Shown here in pieces: positions 14,518 through 25,555 of a stretch of DNA of 64,000 bases. Position 1 is the stretch's first letter. Each line of letters begins with the position of its first letter. The notes beneath the pieces are model-generated. The model had not been told where the DNA came from, searched no databases, and saw only the letters and a program-made list of their open reading frames with translations. Source of the stretch: Bolinopsis microptera (lineage: Eukaryota > Ctenophora > Tentaculata > Lobata > Bolinopsidae). The position numbers and the translations under genes were made by a program. The stretch is from the NCBI RefSeq assembly GCF_026151205.1, contig NC_087076.1, positions 22,252,828-22,316,827 of the forward strand. The letters run 5' to 3'.

Positions 14518-14944
14518 GACCACGACTTACAATATGTATGTTAAGACCTATATGTCTGTATACAGTTAAATTTAAGTTAGTTATACATTTTTAGTTTATA
14601 CTCTGAAATTGATCTTATATTATTCTTTTAAACTTTTGAACTATATTTTGAACTGATTTCTCAACAATCAGACCAGAAGAATTAGAAAAACGTACTCCGA
14701 TGAATATGGCGATATGAGTACGCAAGGCTGACCATGTTATTTTACTCTATGTGATCTATGGCAGTTTAGTTCCCTGGCCAGACTACATTTTTAAAATGTT
14801 GTGCTGGAATTTAGAAATTGGGATGTCTTTTGAGTTTGGAATTTAGCAATTTTTGGCTGAGCTGCAAAATGGCGTAATATCAGTCTTAAACTGCAGCTAA
14901 CATTATATACGGAACAGGTTAGCGGAAGCACTCTGATTGCTGAG

Positions 14945-15172
14945 ATGGAGGTTCATTTTGAGGACAGCCCTGGTTTTCGTATTATGAAGAACATCAAAAA
15001 TTACAAAATGTTTTACGGAGCCCGTATGTTTTACAGAACTGAATTTATTATAAATGAACAGCGAGAACGACGGTTCCAGGGTGCATTGAACAAGAAATTA
15101 TATGTTAAACGGCATGAAGTTAAATCTGAGGGCAAATGGTATCGTTATAAATACAAGGTGTCCCTTGAATAA
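14945..15172 (+). CDS. Small basic ORF between AlkB and SGNH genes
   Basis: ATG 14945 to TAA 15170-15172, 75 codons: MEVHFEDSPGFRIMKNIKNY..., with many Lys, Arg and Tyr and ending GKWYRYKYKVSLE. It is not recognised. The composition is protein-like and it lies in the same orientation between two enzyme ORFs, which suggests a third protein of the same unit, or a fragment of one. Confidence 0.35.
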   Translation: MEVHFEDSPGFRIMKNIKNYKMFYGARMFYRTEFIINEQRERRFQGALNKKLYVKRHEVKSEGKWYRYKYKVSLE

Positions 15173-15267
15173 GTCATTGAATATCTATTTTTGTAATCAA
15201 AACTTTGATTCCTTATATGATTTAATTTTCTGACGATAACACAAAATTCCACGATTTTGGGCACTAC

Positions 15268-16086
15268 ATGGTGAAACTGGCGTGTGTGTTATCTTTTGTA
15301 ATATTTCAAGATTATAAGGTAAATGCACTACGGTATGAACATTTAACAAATTATAAGCGTTATCATCCATTAAAATTTGCTCACTCTCAGGCTACGGCGC
15401 GCGGAAAAGAACCTTTATTTATACTTTCGGACAGCATGTTGAAGTACCAAGGAAATGAAATGTCGTTGCTCGGTCAAGAATTTTTATGTTATATTAGGCA
15501 TTTTGGGGGCTATAGTTTAAAAGGTCTGTCTTACGAACTAAAAAACATAGCTGCGTTGTCAAGTCATGATGTGGGCACCATGATTGTGATGGCTGGAACC
15601 AATGACACCCACCTATCAGAAATAGATCTGGACATAAGACTTGGTGAATTTGAGAGTAATTTTACTGATTTTATTGCTAATGTGCACACACGGCTCAATC
15701 CAAAAAGGATAATTGTTTTATCGTTATTTCCAAGGGCGTATTGTAAAATGACTCATTTAAATGGAAAAGGAAATTGTAGGAACGTCCATCAAGACACAAA
15801 CATAAAACTATTAAATGCATTTATTCAGAAAGCAAACGGAATAATTCAGAGAGCCATAAAAGATGAACTCCAACCTAGTACTTCGTTTTTAAGATTATAT
15901 GAACTGATTTGTCGCATGGGAAATTGGTCTGATTTATTTGGAGGATTTTTGTGTAACGATGGATTGCACATGAGTGATTTGGGAAACAAGTGGTTAGATG
16001 AGCAAATTACAAAATTTATTATGGGGAAGTTTTGTTTTCAGTCGAATTTATCACATACTTGTATTAGTGAGTTTATTGTCACTTGA
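15268..16086 (+). CDS. SGNH/GDSL-type hydrolase, element-like
   Basis: Intronless 272-residue ORF. SGNH signature blocks: FILSDSMLKY (nucleophile S56, with S54-D55-S56 in place of G-D-S), MAGTNDTH (N112 in G-T-N-D), and CNDGLHMSDLGN (D231 and H234 of block V). The family contains esterases and deacetylases. Related SGNH domains are known in LINE ORF1 (CR1/L2) and in some Ngaro/DIRS retroelements, where their role is unclear. A hydrophobic start (VKLACVLSFVIF) might act as a membrane signal. The start at 15268 is an ATG; the gene-like body begins around residue 45. AATAAA at 16153-16158 gives a plausible 3' end. The active-site residues look intact. Confidence 0.7.
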   Translation: MVKLACVLSFVIFQDYKVNALRYEHLTNYKRYHPLKFAHSQATARGKEPLFILSDSMLKYQGNEMSLLGQEFLCYIRHFGGYSLKGLSYELKNIAALSSHDVGTMIVMAGTNDTHLSEIDLDIRLGEFESNFTDFIANVHTRLNPKRIIVLSLFPRAYCKMTHLNGKGNCRNVHQDTNIKLLNAFIQKANGIIQRAIKDELQPSTSFLRLYELICRMGNWSDLFGGFLCNDGLHMSDLGNKWLDEQITKFIMGKFCFQSNLSHTCISEFIVT

Positions 16087-16152
16087 TAATTTGGCTTGAA
16101 ATCTTTATGGAACGGTAAAGGCATCATACCTGTCATAAAAATCGAAAATATG

Positions 16153-16158
16153 AATAAA
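16153..16158 (+). terminator. Polyadenylation signal AATAAA
   Basis: AATAAA 67 bases after the stop of the SGNH ORF. Confidence 0.45.
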
Positions 16159-16508
16159 AGGGAAATCGAAAGTATGCCTTTGAAATCTTGATGTAAATTA
16201 TTTATCAGACTCTAATTTATAACCCTCTTTGTGCTGTAAAATTATCTGATGAATTGTATTATAATATTTCTTTCCGTCGAATTCACGGAAATTTTTGTCA
16301 TTATTTCTAATAATTGTTTCCTTTGTCGTTTTCTTGCTTCGGCCAACAAATTTAGGCTTAGATTAGAAAGTGATGCTCTATCCTGGAACACCGACATTTT
16401 TAGGCTGGCATCCGGGAGAAAGCCGCACTATTCTTTATTTTGTTTCAAAACTCAGATCACCATTACCTTGAACTCTATTGTAATCTGATTCCATGTTGGA
16501 CAGGTTAA

Positions 16509-16999
16509 GGGGGCAGGGGGGGTCTTGATGAAATTTCTCTCGAAATTGATTTATAGTTGTTTCTGATAGAGGGGAGTGATATCTATCTGCTGCTTTCGGT
16601 CCCATGGAAAAATTTTGTTCCTAGCCGAATTTATTGTCGGTCAAAGGCCAGCACTGATGTGTCATTGTATTGTGCGAGCGATTTTAAATCGCGTGCCCTG
16701 AAAATCGAGTCCAAAATTCTTCTAAATTTTTTGAGCAATCATCCTGAAACTTTCAGGATATGTTCTAAGGACCATTTAAAAGATTCCATTCGATCAGAAT
16801 TTTAAGATGGCCTTAGAAAAATTTCGATTTTTAAAACCTTTGACCTCGTTTTTTGACGACCTTTAACCGGCAATAAATTCGGCTAGGAACAATATTTTTC
16901 CATGGGATCAAAAGCAGCAGATAGATATCACTCCCCTCTATCAGAAACAACTATAAAATCAATTTCGAGAGAAATTTCATAAAGACCCCCCCTGCCCCC
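16509..16999 (+). mobile_element. TTAA-flanked MITE with about 130-bp TIRs
   Basis: Begins GGGGGCAGGGGGGGTCTT and ends with its inverse, flanked by TTAA at 16505-16508 and 17000-17003. The inverted repeats extend about 130 bp (16509-16640 against 16868-16999) with a few mismatches. TTAA targets are typical of piggyBac and Kolobok superfamilies. No transposase remains in the 491 bp, so it is non-autonomous. Confidence 0.9.
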
Positions 17000-17003
17000 T
17001 TAA

Positions 17004-17816
17004 TTCACCCAAAAAACTTTGCACAAAAATTTTTTCTAATCATTATTGACATTCTGTAAAAATTTTCATCAGAACGAAAGTTATTTAAATTTTTTAATAT
17101 GTAATTAATTAGTAATAATTAAGATCTCGGCACCTTGCAGCAAATTCTAGATTTAAGAATCAAACGATTATTCTGGCCCACCCTGTATATAAATTCATAG
17201 ACACAGTGTTTCGTCCTTTATAAATATGTATAATGTATATGCGACATTTCAGACTTTCAGGAGTAACGGTATAGACAGTATTAGTCAACATTTAGACTTT
17301 AAAAAAGATGATTCATAAATCAATACATAACGCTCAATTTCAATACACGGCTTATTCAGCATTTTTATTTAAAGAGTTAAAGAAAGGTAAGGGTAAAGGT
17401 GTAGATTAAGATAGGGTTTGTTTAACATAGTCAATAATTAGCTGAACCTGCCGGTTCACTCCACACCCAGCACACCAATTACTATTCATCGTCATTTGCC
17501 GGTATGCCGATTACAAACGTGTTTGTACTGCACCATTAATTACATATCCTATCTGGCATTTTATATTCAAGATTTTATTTCTATTATAGTTGGTTCGTAT
17601 GCATTTTAGAACTTCCAAATCACAACTCACTAACACGTGGGAATAAATCATAATACATTTTTCCTACATACAAAGACACGAACCAGCTATGATCTGAAGA
17701 AACTAAAAGTCATGTGTCACCCTGAAAGATTAAATTGTTTCTTTTTGCAGGATTATTGCGAAGACTGCCTTCCCTGATCTCAGCAATTTGAATTAATACT
17801 ACCCAAGCTATTTATA
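17004..17816. other. AT-rich region without a gene
   Basis: Contains CTGGCCCACCCTGTATA at about 17172, a sequence often seen at transposon ends (inverse of TACAGGGTGGGCC), so it may be the edge of a decayed element. No coding region is supported. Confidence 0.35.
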
Positions 17817-17823
17817 TTGGTGC

Positions 17824-18476
17824 CACATGGTTAGTTGTATCTATTTTTCTAAAATATATCCATTCAGTCAAAAGAATTATCTCTGTTCCAATTCAATTGC
17901 TTGTTCATTCTCCTATAAGTATAATGTGCTGAGTGATTTTGAGTTCAAATCTTACAAAAATCAAATATAATTGATGTAATATTGTCCCCATATTAACCAT
18001 CAGAACGCCTCAACAATCGTGTGATGTAATAAATACACAATTTCTTATGTATCAAACATATCTCAGGAGAAAATCCTATGTCTAGTGTTGGAAGCACAGC
18101 ATTTTGTTGGTCAAGGAGATAAGTCGACTGTAGAACAACAGTCACATGGTTAGTTGTATCTATTTTTCTAAAATATATCCATTCAAATATATCCATTCAG
18201 TCAAAAGAATTATCTCTGTTCCAATTCAACTGCTTGTTCATTCTCCTATAAGTATAGTGTGCTGAGTGATTTTGAGTTCAAAATCTTACAAAAATCAAAT
18301 ATAATTGATGTAATATTGTCCCCATATTAACCATCAGAACGCCTCAACAATCGTGTGATGTAATAACTACACAATTTCTTATGTATCAAACATATCTCAG
18401 GAGGAAATCCTATGTCTAGTGTTGGAAGCACAGCATTTTGTTGGTCAAGGAGATAAGTCGACTATAGAACAACCGC
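17824..18476 (+). repeat. Two-copy tandem duplication, unit about 320 bp
   Basis: Copy 1 starts at 17824 and copy 2 at 18143, both with CACATGGTTAGTTGTATCTA. They are nearly identical; copy 2 carries an extra ATATATCCATTCA-type duplication and a few substitutions. This is a recent local duplication. Confidence 0.9.
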
Positions 18477-18565
18477 AGTCTGTAAACTACATTCTTACTT
18501 AATGCCAGGTTAACATTTTTTTGCCGGTGTAATTATTTAATTAGGTGTAGTAAAATACCCCCGGT

Positions 18566-18570
18566 TGGAC

Positions 18571-18606
<36 letters not shown>

Positions 18607-18609
18607 CCC
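18566..18609 (+). repeat. Long poly-C tract
   Basis: C homopolymer of more than 30 bases following TTGGACA; probably a MITE-end relic like the other G/C runs. Confidence 0.85.
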
Positions 18610-18711
18610 GAATCAGATAACGTATGTTTTGCGTGATAAATTATTTTGTGAAAGTGGAACTTTTATCTAAAGTTCGATAATTTATTTGAATTTAAAATTT
18701 CTCATTTTCAG

Positions 18712-18821
18712 TGTCCAGACTTGAGTTTGATGATGAGGTACGTGGACAAGTTGAAGTAACGGAGAAGATTACCACCGAGCATATTTTGAGAAACTATAAT
18801 GCTGAAAAAATGGCTTCGTAG
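18712..18821 (+). CDS. Possible terminal exon
   Basis: Strong acceptor CTCATTTTCAG (to 18711). In phase 0 it reads CPDLSLMMRYVDKLK then TAA (18757-18759). In another phase it reads SRLEFDDEVRGQVEVTEKIT and on to NYNAEKMAS, TAG at 18819-18821, which looks more protein-like. Exon 4 of the Lingerer-like gene could join it in phase 0 if it ends at 13839 or 13902, making the AlkB/SGNH block an intron insertion. Confidence 0.3.
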
Positions 18822-19739
18822 AAATCTTTGCGCCTTGATTTAAGGCTAGAATCGTTAATGTAGCATATACGTTCAAAAGATCGAGGACTATTATTGACTT
18901 AACTATGGTAATCGATGGGTTATTATTATATTTTTTATAAGCAATACGTTCCATGAACATAAAATCTGTGCCCAGGGGCTAACTAAACTGTGAAATCCAC
19001 GTGACTGTGGCGGGTCTGTCTAACCTATTGACATGTTCGAGAAGTTTTGAATTAATCATGCAATCATACTGAAAGATTGTTAAGAGAATGTATGAGTATC
19101 TGATAGTGTTTATTCCAGAGCTCTACCGGGATACCGCAGTTTTTCTTTTCAACGTGAGTCCAAAATTCGCAAATCTGTAAACATTTCCCTAAAACATTTT
19201 GATGAAATCATTGAACATTGGAGACTGGGAGTTTATCTAGATTTAAAATGATCATGGGTTTCATGAAGTCGATTTTAGATTTTCGTTTACGAGTAATGGA
19301 CTTCTTTCTGACTTAAATGCTAGAAATATGACTCGATTATGACTTCATTATTGCGACTAATAGTAATGTCACGGCTCACGGTCTTGTGTTAAAGTAAAAC
19401 AGTTCTCCGGGTAAAGAAAGTATTAATAAATGCTATCCAGTATTCACCCTATTCAATTATTCAGGTAAGGTTATGTTGTATGTAAAGTGTAAAGCTCTAA
19501 CGTCAAACTCTATGTTCAATTAAAATTAAATTAGTTTAAGTAACTAATACCAGATCACAAATATGAGTTCTGTGTCAGTTTTGACTTTATAAACATATTC
19601 CAGTTTGTCCTTGAAGGTTATATTTAAAATTTGTTTCATTCTAACGGAGAGAAATGGGAAAAATCCCGGTACCGGCCCGGATGGAGGTAATATCGGCCGG
19701 GACAAAATGTCGACCACCGGTTTATTCAACTATGCTTAC
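18822..19739. other. No supported gene
   Basis: AT-rich sequence with no repeat or exon that I can support. Confidence 0.4.
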
Positions 19740-19802
19740 TGTCACCAAGATGTAAATCAGATCGAACGGCGTCTATTCGATCTGATTTACATCTTGGTGA
19801 CA
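19740..19802 (+). repeat. 27-bp-arm hairpin
   Basis: A perfect inverted repeat with 27-bp arms (19740-19766 and 19776-19802, TGTCACCAAGATGTAAATCA...) and a 9-base loop. A third copy of the arm lies at 20077-20103 in direct orientation. Confidence 0.9.
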
Positions 19803-21583
19803 TTTACCCTGTTTTCACTTAGACAAATTAAATACAAGTGAAGGGTACTAAATATTAAAATGGATAGTTTGAAATTTGTTGCTGTTAACCGGGGTACACA
19901 GTAGTGTACAGGCTAAAAAGAGCGTTCACCGGATTGTGTGCGCAATATCTAATTTGTGGAGTGTCCGACACTTTAAAATTGATAAGGAGCGCTGGGGTGA
20001 ATTCCATCGTACTTTCTCACAAACTCAAAGAAGGCAGGTTTTCATGCAATTCTGGTCAAAGTTTGGGCCTTTACTGTCACCAAGATGTAAATCAGATCGA
20101 ACGAGAAATTAGATCTACTGTCAGTAGTGATACGATATATTATGTGAGAGTAAATCTAAATTGTTTAATTGATAAATTTGAATTTAGTAACTAATGAATT
20201 CTTCCCATTAAACTGTTCTTTTTCTTCTATTTGGCTAACACTAATGAATGGAATTTTCGCCCGAGCCCCAAAAGCAGATAATTTTGGCCACTGTTCATAA
20301 ACATATTCATAAGAATAACTGCGGTTTAACTGTACACTGTAGAACAAGCTGTAGCTAGACTGGTTTTTTTTTCTCAGGCAAGCATTTTAACCCTGTGTCT
20401 TAAAAGGTGACTCTGAATCAGTGTCCGAAAATGCATCGATTCAAGTTGGTTTCAACTGCCGGGGGCTTTATATTACATTTACTGAGCGGCAATCAGCCTG
20501 TAATTCTGACAAATCTCTATTCGGTTTATGAAAATTACAGTCCTGTTTATGAACATTATAGCCTTGACATACGTTGCATTTACTATGCTGTGAATACAAT
20601 CAATAATACTGATAGTTTGTTTATGTGACAATTGTGTAGATAAATTTACAACACGCCGAGTTTACATAACAAATAAGCAAGCATTTTCGATCATCAACGC
20701 TATGCGCGCTCAATTCACCATGACCACACGCTTAGTAACCATAACAACGCGCAGTAAGCGCTCGATTCAATTCCAGTATATTGCGACGAGTGTTTACATC
20801 ACTAAATTAGCTGTAACTTTGTGTGATTACCTGCGATCTTGCTAATTTTAAGGCGCTGTGGCTAAAATCATCCACCGAACCAACAGGCAAAATTTCAGAA
20901 ATATCGCACCCAGCGCCCATTTCGACCTCACGAGTAATCAGCTCGCGGTGGTCATTGTGGCAAGTGTTGTGTGAGTGCTAGCTTCAATGAGCTTATTTGG
21001 CCAATTTAGCCCCTGAGCAAGCTAGCTCGAATTTCTCACGCAGAACTGTTTACATTGGTTAATAGAGACATAGGTTAATAGTGACCACGGTTGTGGTTAG
21101 GGTTATGAATAGCTTCGGGGTTAGGGTTAAGGTTGGGATTAGGGTGTCTGTAAAACCGTTTTGTTTGGCTGCAAAACCATAGAAACGTCACGTGAAAATT
21201 TGGGCGAGCGAATTAGTTAGAGCCGATTTCGATACATGGCGCTAGCCAGCGCTGGCCGGCGCTAGCAGTAGCTGACGAACAATATCGCAACTATATTGCG
21301 CTGGCCTGCGCTGGCTGACGAGTAATATCGCATTTATTACATTTTGAAAATAGACGAATGCTCCGCTTGCTCCCACTTTATTAAGAAACGATCGATAAAC
21401 CGAACCGAAACTGATGGATCCCAAATTATTTATGATATGGGACACATCAAGTATCATAGTCATTTTTTAATCCTTTTATCAAGATTGTTTAGGTTATATC
21501 CCTCCTTTTGCATAAGAATCCCTGCAGGGATGTGATCAGTGAAAACGATGTGATCCCCAATTGAGTTCTAACGGATCACCGCA
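19803..21583. other. No supported gene; degenerate TTAGGG tract
   Basis: The 1.8 kb contain no convincing exon. At about 21090-21145 there are irregular TTAGGGTT/GGTTAGGG units, an interstitial telomere-like or simple sequence. A GCGCTGGC-rich patch lies at 21236-21325. Confidence 0.4.
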
Positions 21584-21697
21584 ATCGTTAGGATTTGACG
21601 TGACACCATGCATGATAGATCAGATCAAATAACCATGGGTACCCATGGTTATTTGATCTGATCTATCATGCATGGTGTCACGTCAAATCCTAACGAT
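21584..21697 (+). repeat. Perfect 114-bp palindrome, no spacer
   Basis: Arms of 57 bp meet at the centre CCATGGGT|ACCCATGG (21640/21641). Every pair from 21584/21697 inward matches. It ends about 45 bases upstream of the TATA box of the next gene. Such structures are unstable and rarely persist, so it is either very young, selected, or an assembly fold-back. Confidence 0.95.
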
Positions 21698-21740
21698 GGG
21701 TATAACGAGCCCTGACGGACCTGCAGGCCTTTCCAAAAAC

Positions 21741-21748
21741 TATATAAG
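21741..21748 (+). promoter_or_regulatory. TATA box
   Basis: TATATAAG in a promoter-like setting, about 80 bases before the ATG at 21828, and just downstream of the palindrome. Confidence 0.5.
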
Positions 21749-21827
21749 TAGCATTAGCCACCAACTTATTTATCCCTCGTTCTTTACATCGTTCTTTACT
21801 ATACATCATTCTTTACTCTTAATCAAC

Positions 21828-22851
21828 ATGCGGACCAGAAGAAACAGATATACCGCTCCTACACCTGCTCCTAAATGCGATCACTGTGGGTCTACCGGTC
21901 ACATCTCCTCAATCTGCTCCAGAAGGACTTACAGTCCCGACCTTCCCTCCCTCAGATGTACTGCCTGCAGATTATATACAGATTATAGTACACATCGATC
22001 CGTGCTCCCTGCACTCTACACCCACAATTCGACCAAACAGACCTATCCCCACCACCAATCACCGACTTAGAACCTCTTCTACTTCAAGACCTACCCCACC
22101 CCCTCCTCCTCCCACTGTTCCAGGACTAGCTCCTCGTACCGCTGCTGCTCCTCAACCGCCTCAACCTCCAGCTCCTCAACCTCCAGCTCCTCAACCTCCA
22201 GCTCCTCAACCTCCAGCTCCTCAACCTCCAGCTCCTCAACCTCCAGCTCCTCAACCTCCAGCTCCTCAACCTCCAGCTCCTCAACCTCCAGCTCCTCAAC
22301 CTCCAGCTCCTCAACCTCCAGCTCCTCAACCTCCAGCTCCTCAACCTCCAGCTCAACCTCCAGCTCCTCAACCTGCACAGCAACCTGTTACTGATCAACA
22401 ACCTGCTCCCAATTCTCCTCAACCTCCTGCTCAGCAAGCTGCTCCTGGACACCAACCTGCTACTGATCAGCAACCTGCTCCCAATGCTGCTGCTCTGCCT
22501 ACTGGTCGCAGAACGAGGCGGATATTTTCTTTAGACGGGGTTATAGCGGAATACGACGCCGTTGTGCAGCTAGTCAACTCTGGTCTCTCAAAGTCTGCCG
22601 CTCTGGAGCAGATACACATTTCTCGGAGTCACTTCTCAAGAAAGCGATGTATCGCTGAAGCAGCAAAAGTTGACCTACCAGGTGTCCAACACGCACTGCT
22701 GCAACTACGAGACGTCAGACTTCCTAGTGTTTACACCTTCGCAAACGAGATCTGCAACCGTAATCTTGCCACTCTTAGGACCCTTTGTACCCAAGGCGTC
22801 GTCCTAGCGCCCAAAAACAATTACACTGCTCCTCCACCACGAAGAAATTGA
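21828..22851 (+). CDS. Zinc-knuckle / PQ-repeat / HTH protein, frameshifted
   Basis: ATG 21828 opens MRTRRNRYTAPTPAPK then CDHCGSTGHISSIC, an exact CX2CX4HX4C zinc knuckle as in Gag nucleocapsid and nucleic-acid-binding proteins, followed by a CTAC pair. That frame stops at 22070. The +1 frame is open over the same DNA and on to 22851, and holds a (PAPQP)n region of 15-bp repeats and a C-terminal domain SLDGVIAEYDAVVQLVNSGL-SKSAALEQIHISRSHFSRKR. The last part reads as a helix-turn-helix of the transposase or Psq-like type (my inference). A frameshift between about 21975 and 22070, an unseen splice, or a mutation is needed to link both halves. Intronless, with its own TATA box and AATAAA, it looks like an element or retrogene-type protein. 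Confidence 0.55.
22160..22376 (+). repeat. 15-bp coding repeat (CCTCAACCTCCAGCT)n
   Basis: About fourteen units encoding Pro-Ala-Pro-Gln-Pro in the coding frame. It is open on both strands because the unit length is a multiple of three; the antisense ORFs (for example 22091-22378) are shadows. Confidence 0.95.
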
Positions 22852-22938
22852 ATGTAATCAGTTTTCAGTATTTTTTTATTTTTCATAAAAATGTTGTAAT
22901 CGATTTTGGAACTTACTTTCAAATAACGTGTTTCAAAT

Positions 22939-22944
22939 AATAAA
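22939..22944 (+). terminator. Polyadenylation signal AATAAA
   Basis: AATAAA 88 bases after the stop at 22851. Confidence 0.5.
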
Positions 22945-22977
22945 TTTCAAATAATTTGGCAATAATGAATTATAGCC

Positions 22978-24138
22978 GGTCTGATTTAGAGTCGCCTAGA
23001 GCAGGTTAGTACTAGCCGGTTAGTAGCCGGTTAGTAGCCGGTTGGTAGCCACTTGGTGGGTACTAGCTGGTTAGTACCCACCAGCCGGCTAGTGACCGCT
23101 TTTCAAGTGTCGGCTAGTAGCCGGTTTGGAACTAGAAGGTCCGCTTTAGAGCCGGCTAGTGACCGGTTAGTAGCCACTTGGTGGTTACTGGCCGGTTAGT
23201 AGCCGGTTAGTAGCCGGCTAGTGACCGCTTTTCAAGTGTCGGCTAGTAGCCGGTTTGGAACTAGAAGGTCCGCTTTAGAGCCGGCTAGTGACCGGTTAGT
23301 AGCCACTTGGTGGTTACTAGCCGGTTAGTAGCCGGTTAGTAGCCGGCTAGTGACTGCTTTTCAAGTGTCGGCTAGTAGCCGGTTTGGAACTAGAAGGTCC
23401 GCTTTAGAGCCGGCTAGTGACCGGTTAGTAGCCACTTGGTGGTTACTAGCCGGTTAGTAACCGGTTAGCAGCCGGCTAGCGACCGCTTTTCGAGTGTCGG
23501 CTAGTAGGTCCGCTTAAGAGCCGGCTAGTGACCGGTTAGTAGCCGGTTAGTAGCCACTTGGTGGTTACTAGCCGGTTAGTAGCCGGTTAGTAGCCGGCTA
23601 GTGACCGCTTTCTAAGTGCCGGCTAGTAGCCGGTTTGGAACCGGCTACTAGTAGGTCCGCTTAAGAGCCGGCTAGTGACCGGTTAGTAGCCGGTTAGTAG
23701 CCGGTTAGTAGCCACTTGGTGGTTACTAGCCGGTTAGTAGCCGGCTAGCGACCGCTTTTCGAGTGCCGGCTAGTAGGTCCGCTTAAGAGCCGGCTAGTGA
23801 CCGGTTAGTAGCCGGTTAGTAGCCACTTGGTGGTTACTAGCCGGTTAGTAGCCGGTTAGTAGCCGGCTAGTGACCGCTTTCTAAGTGCCGGCTAGTAGCC
23901 GGTTTGGAACCGGCTACTAGTAGGTCTGCTTTAGAGCTCGGCTAATAGCCGGCTAGTGACCGCTTAGTAGCCGGTTAGTAGCCACTTTATGGTCACTAGC
24001 CGGCTAGTAGCCGGTTAGTAGCCGGCTAGTGACCACTTTTCAAGTGCCGGTTAGTAGCCGGTTGTTAATGTGAAGTTGAGGAGCTGTTATTACAAAAGTG
24101 GCTAGTAGCCGGCTAGTAGCCGGCTAGTAGCCGGTGTT
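22978..24138 (+). repeat. ACCGGTTAGTAGCC minisatellite array
   Basis: Higher-order tandem repeat built from short units such as CCGGTTAGTAG, CCGGCTAGTGACCG and CCACTTGGTGGTTACTAG. A longer unit of about 120 bp recurs (CTAGAAGGTCCGCTTTAGAG marks each copy). The same family returns at 25.05-25.55 kb in both orientations. Confidence 0.95.
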
Positions 24139-24148
24139 CATATGGTAC

Positions 24149-24303
24149 TGTGCAGGGACGTTGCATAGACGTTGCATAGACGTTGCATAGACGTTGCATA
24201 GACTGACCGTGCAGGGAGTGTGCATAGAGTGTTCATTGTGCAGGGACGTTGCATAGACGGTTCTTTTGTTGTTGCATGGACGTTGCATAGACGTTGCATA
24301 GAC
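24149..24303 (+). repeat. CGTTGCATAGA 11-bp tandem repeat
   Basis: Runs of CGTTGCATAGA interrupted by CCGTGCAGGGAGTGTGCATAG units. Related GTGCAGGGAGTGTGCATAGA units recur at 25562-25630. Confidence 0.9.
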
Positions 24304-24312
24304 TGTCCGGAG

Positions 24313-25013
24313 CTAAACGACCAAGTTGCCGTCGCGGCAACTTGAGTTTGTGCTCGATACAACCCAAGTAGAAAAACGCACAACTAGGTCAAGGCTATCC
24401 CGAGAGTTGATTAGCACAGACTTCACCCTCCCTGCCACCAATGGCACACTGAACATCATGAAGCCTTGTACACAGCAAGTGTTGAGGCACAGGATTGCCC
24501 CAGGAGTTGCACCTTCTGACAATGAAATTTGTTGGAAAGTTAACCACACCCTCCTCTTCCCCTTCATCTCCTATTCTTACCTCTCCTACATCCGACAGTC
24601 CTAATTAAGTATCTCTAAAAGCTCCCATCACAGACTCCCACAAAAACCAGAAGTCTATCATCCTCATTGCTGGTGAATCCTTTGCTGCCCGATTGGACGC
24701 TGATCGCCTCAGTAGAGGTAAAGAAACTGTCACCAACATAGCTAAGAGTGGGCTTAAGATCTCAGCTATACAGAACTCTATTGAGGCCTTTCATACAAAG
24801 AACCCTCTTGTGCAGGTAAAGAAACTGTTCTTAAGCTTCGGTGCCAACGACATCCGGTACTGTACCCAGGGTGTCAATCATCTCAAGACCCCTGTGAGTG
24901 ACCTAATGAAGACAGCAAAAAACTTTATCCAAATGCACGTGTTTTTGTACAAGCAATTCCACCAGTCCACCCCAATGGACATTAGAAAATCCCTGGTAAT
25001 GTTTGTGCTATGA
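24313..25013 (+). pseudogene. LINE ORF1 remnant with SGNH-like domain
   Basis: The first part reads LEFVLDTTQVEKRTTRSRLS and later QQVLRHRIAPGVAPSDNEIC in one frame to 24604. Another frame continues from about 24620 with KSIILIAGESFAARLDADRL and KKLFLSFGANDIRYC to 25013. G-E-S-F in place of G-D-S and F-G-A-N-D match SGNH blocks I and III. Such an esterase domain is known in ORF1 of CR1/L2-type LINEs. The C-terminal third with the DxxH block is lost in a frameshift near 24935. Minisatellite DNA flanks both sides. Confidence 0.5.
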
Positions 25014-25049
25014 ATAATTTGATCTTTGATCGCTGCTCTAGGCATAAAC

Positions 25050-25555
25050 TGTTTAACCTACTAACCGGCTACTAGCCGGCTAGTGACCACAAAGTGGCTA
25101 CTAAGCGGCTACTAGGTGGTCACTAGCCGGCTATTAGCTGAGCTCTAAAGCAGACTAACTTTATCGACGTTCCAAACCGGCTACTAGCCGGCTACTAGCC
25201 GGCACTTGAAAAGTGGTCACTAGCCGGCTACTAACCGGCTTGTAGCCACCAAGTGGCTACTAACCGGTCACTAGCCGGCTATTAGTTTGGCTCTAAAGCA
25301 GACCTACTTTCTCGAGGTCCCAAACCGGTTTGGAACCTCTAGATAGTAGGTCTGCTTTAGAGCTCAGCTAATAGCCGGCTAGTAACCACCTAGTAGCCGG
25401 TTAGTAGCCACTTTGTGGTCACTAGCCGGCTAGTAGCCGGTTAGTAGCCGGCTAGTGACCACTTTTCAAGTGCCGGTTAGTAGCCGGTTAGGTAATGTGA
25501 AGTTGAGGAGCTGTTATTACAAAAGTGGCTACTAGCCGGCTAGGGTCCGGTGTTC
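25050..25555 (+). repeat. ACCGG minisatellite, inverted then direct
   Basis: 25050-25335 carries the 23-kb family in the opposite orientation (CTAACCGGCTACTAGCCGG, GCTCTAAAGCAGAC). 25336-25555 returns to the forward orientation. The switch point is around CAAACCGGTTTGGAACC at 25322-25338, so the two blocks are head to head. Confidence 0.85.

Noticed and set aside
16249-16805. Two 80-codon ORFs around the TTAA MITE
   Set aside because: They run through the MITE ends and AT-rich DNA, with no domain or splice context.
21090-21146. Telomeric TTAGGG array
   Set aside because: Too short and irregular; not a telomere end.
22091-22473. Antisense ORFs of EVEELEVEEL and RLRSWRLRSW type
   Set aside because: Shadows of the 15-bp repeat that codes PAPQP on the plus strand.
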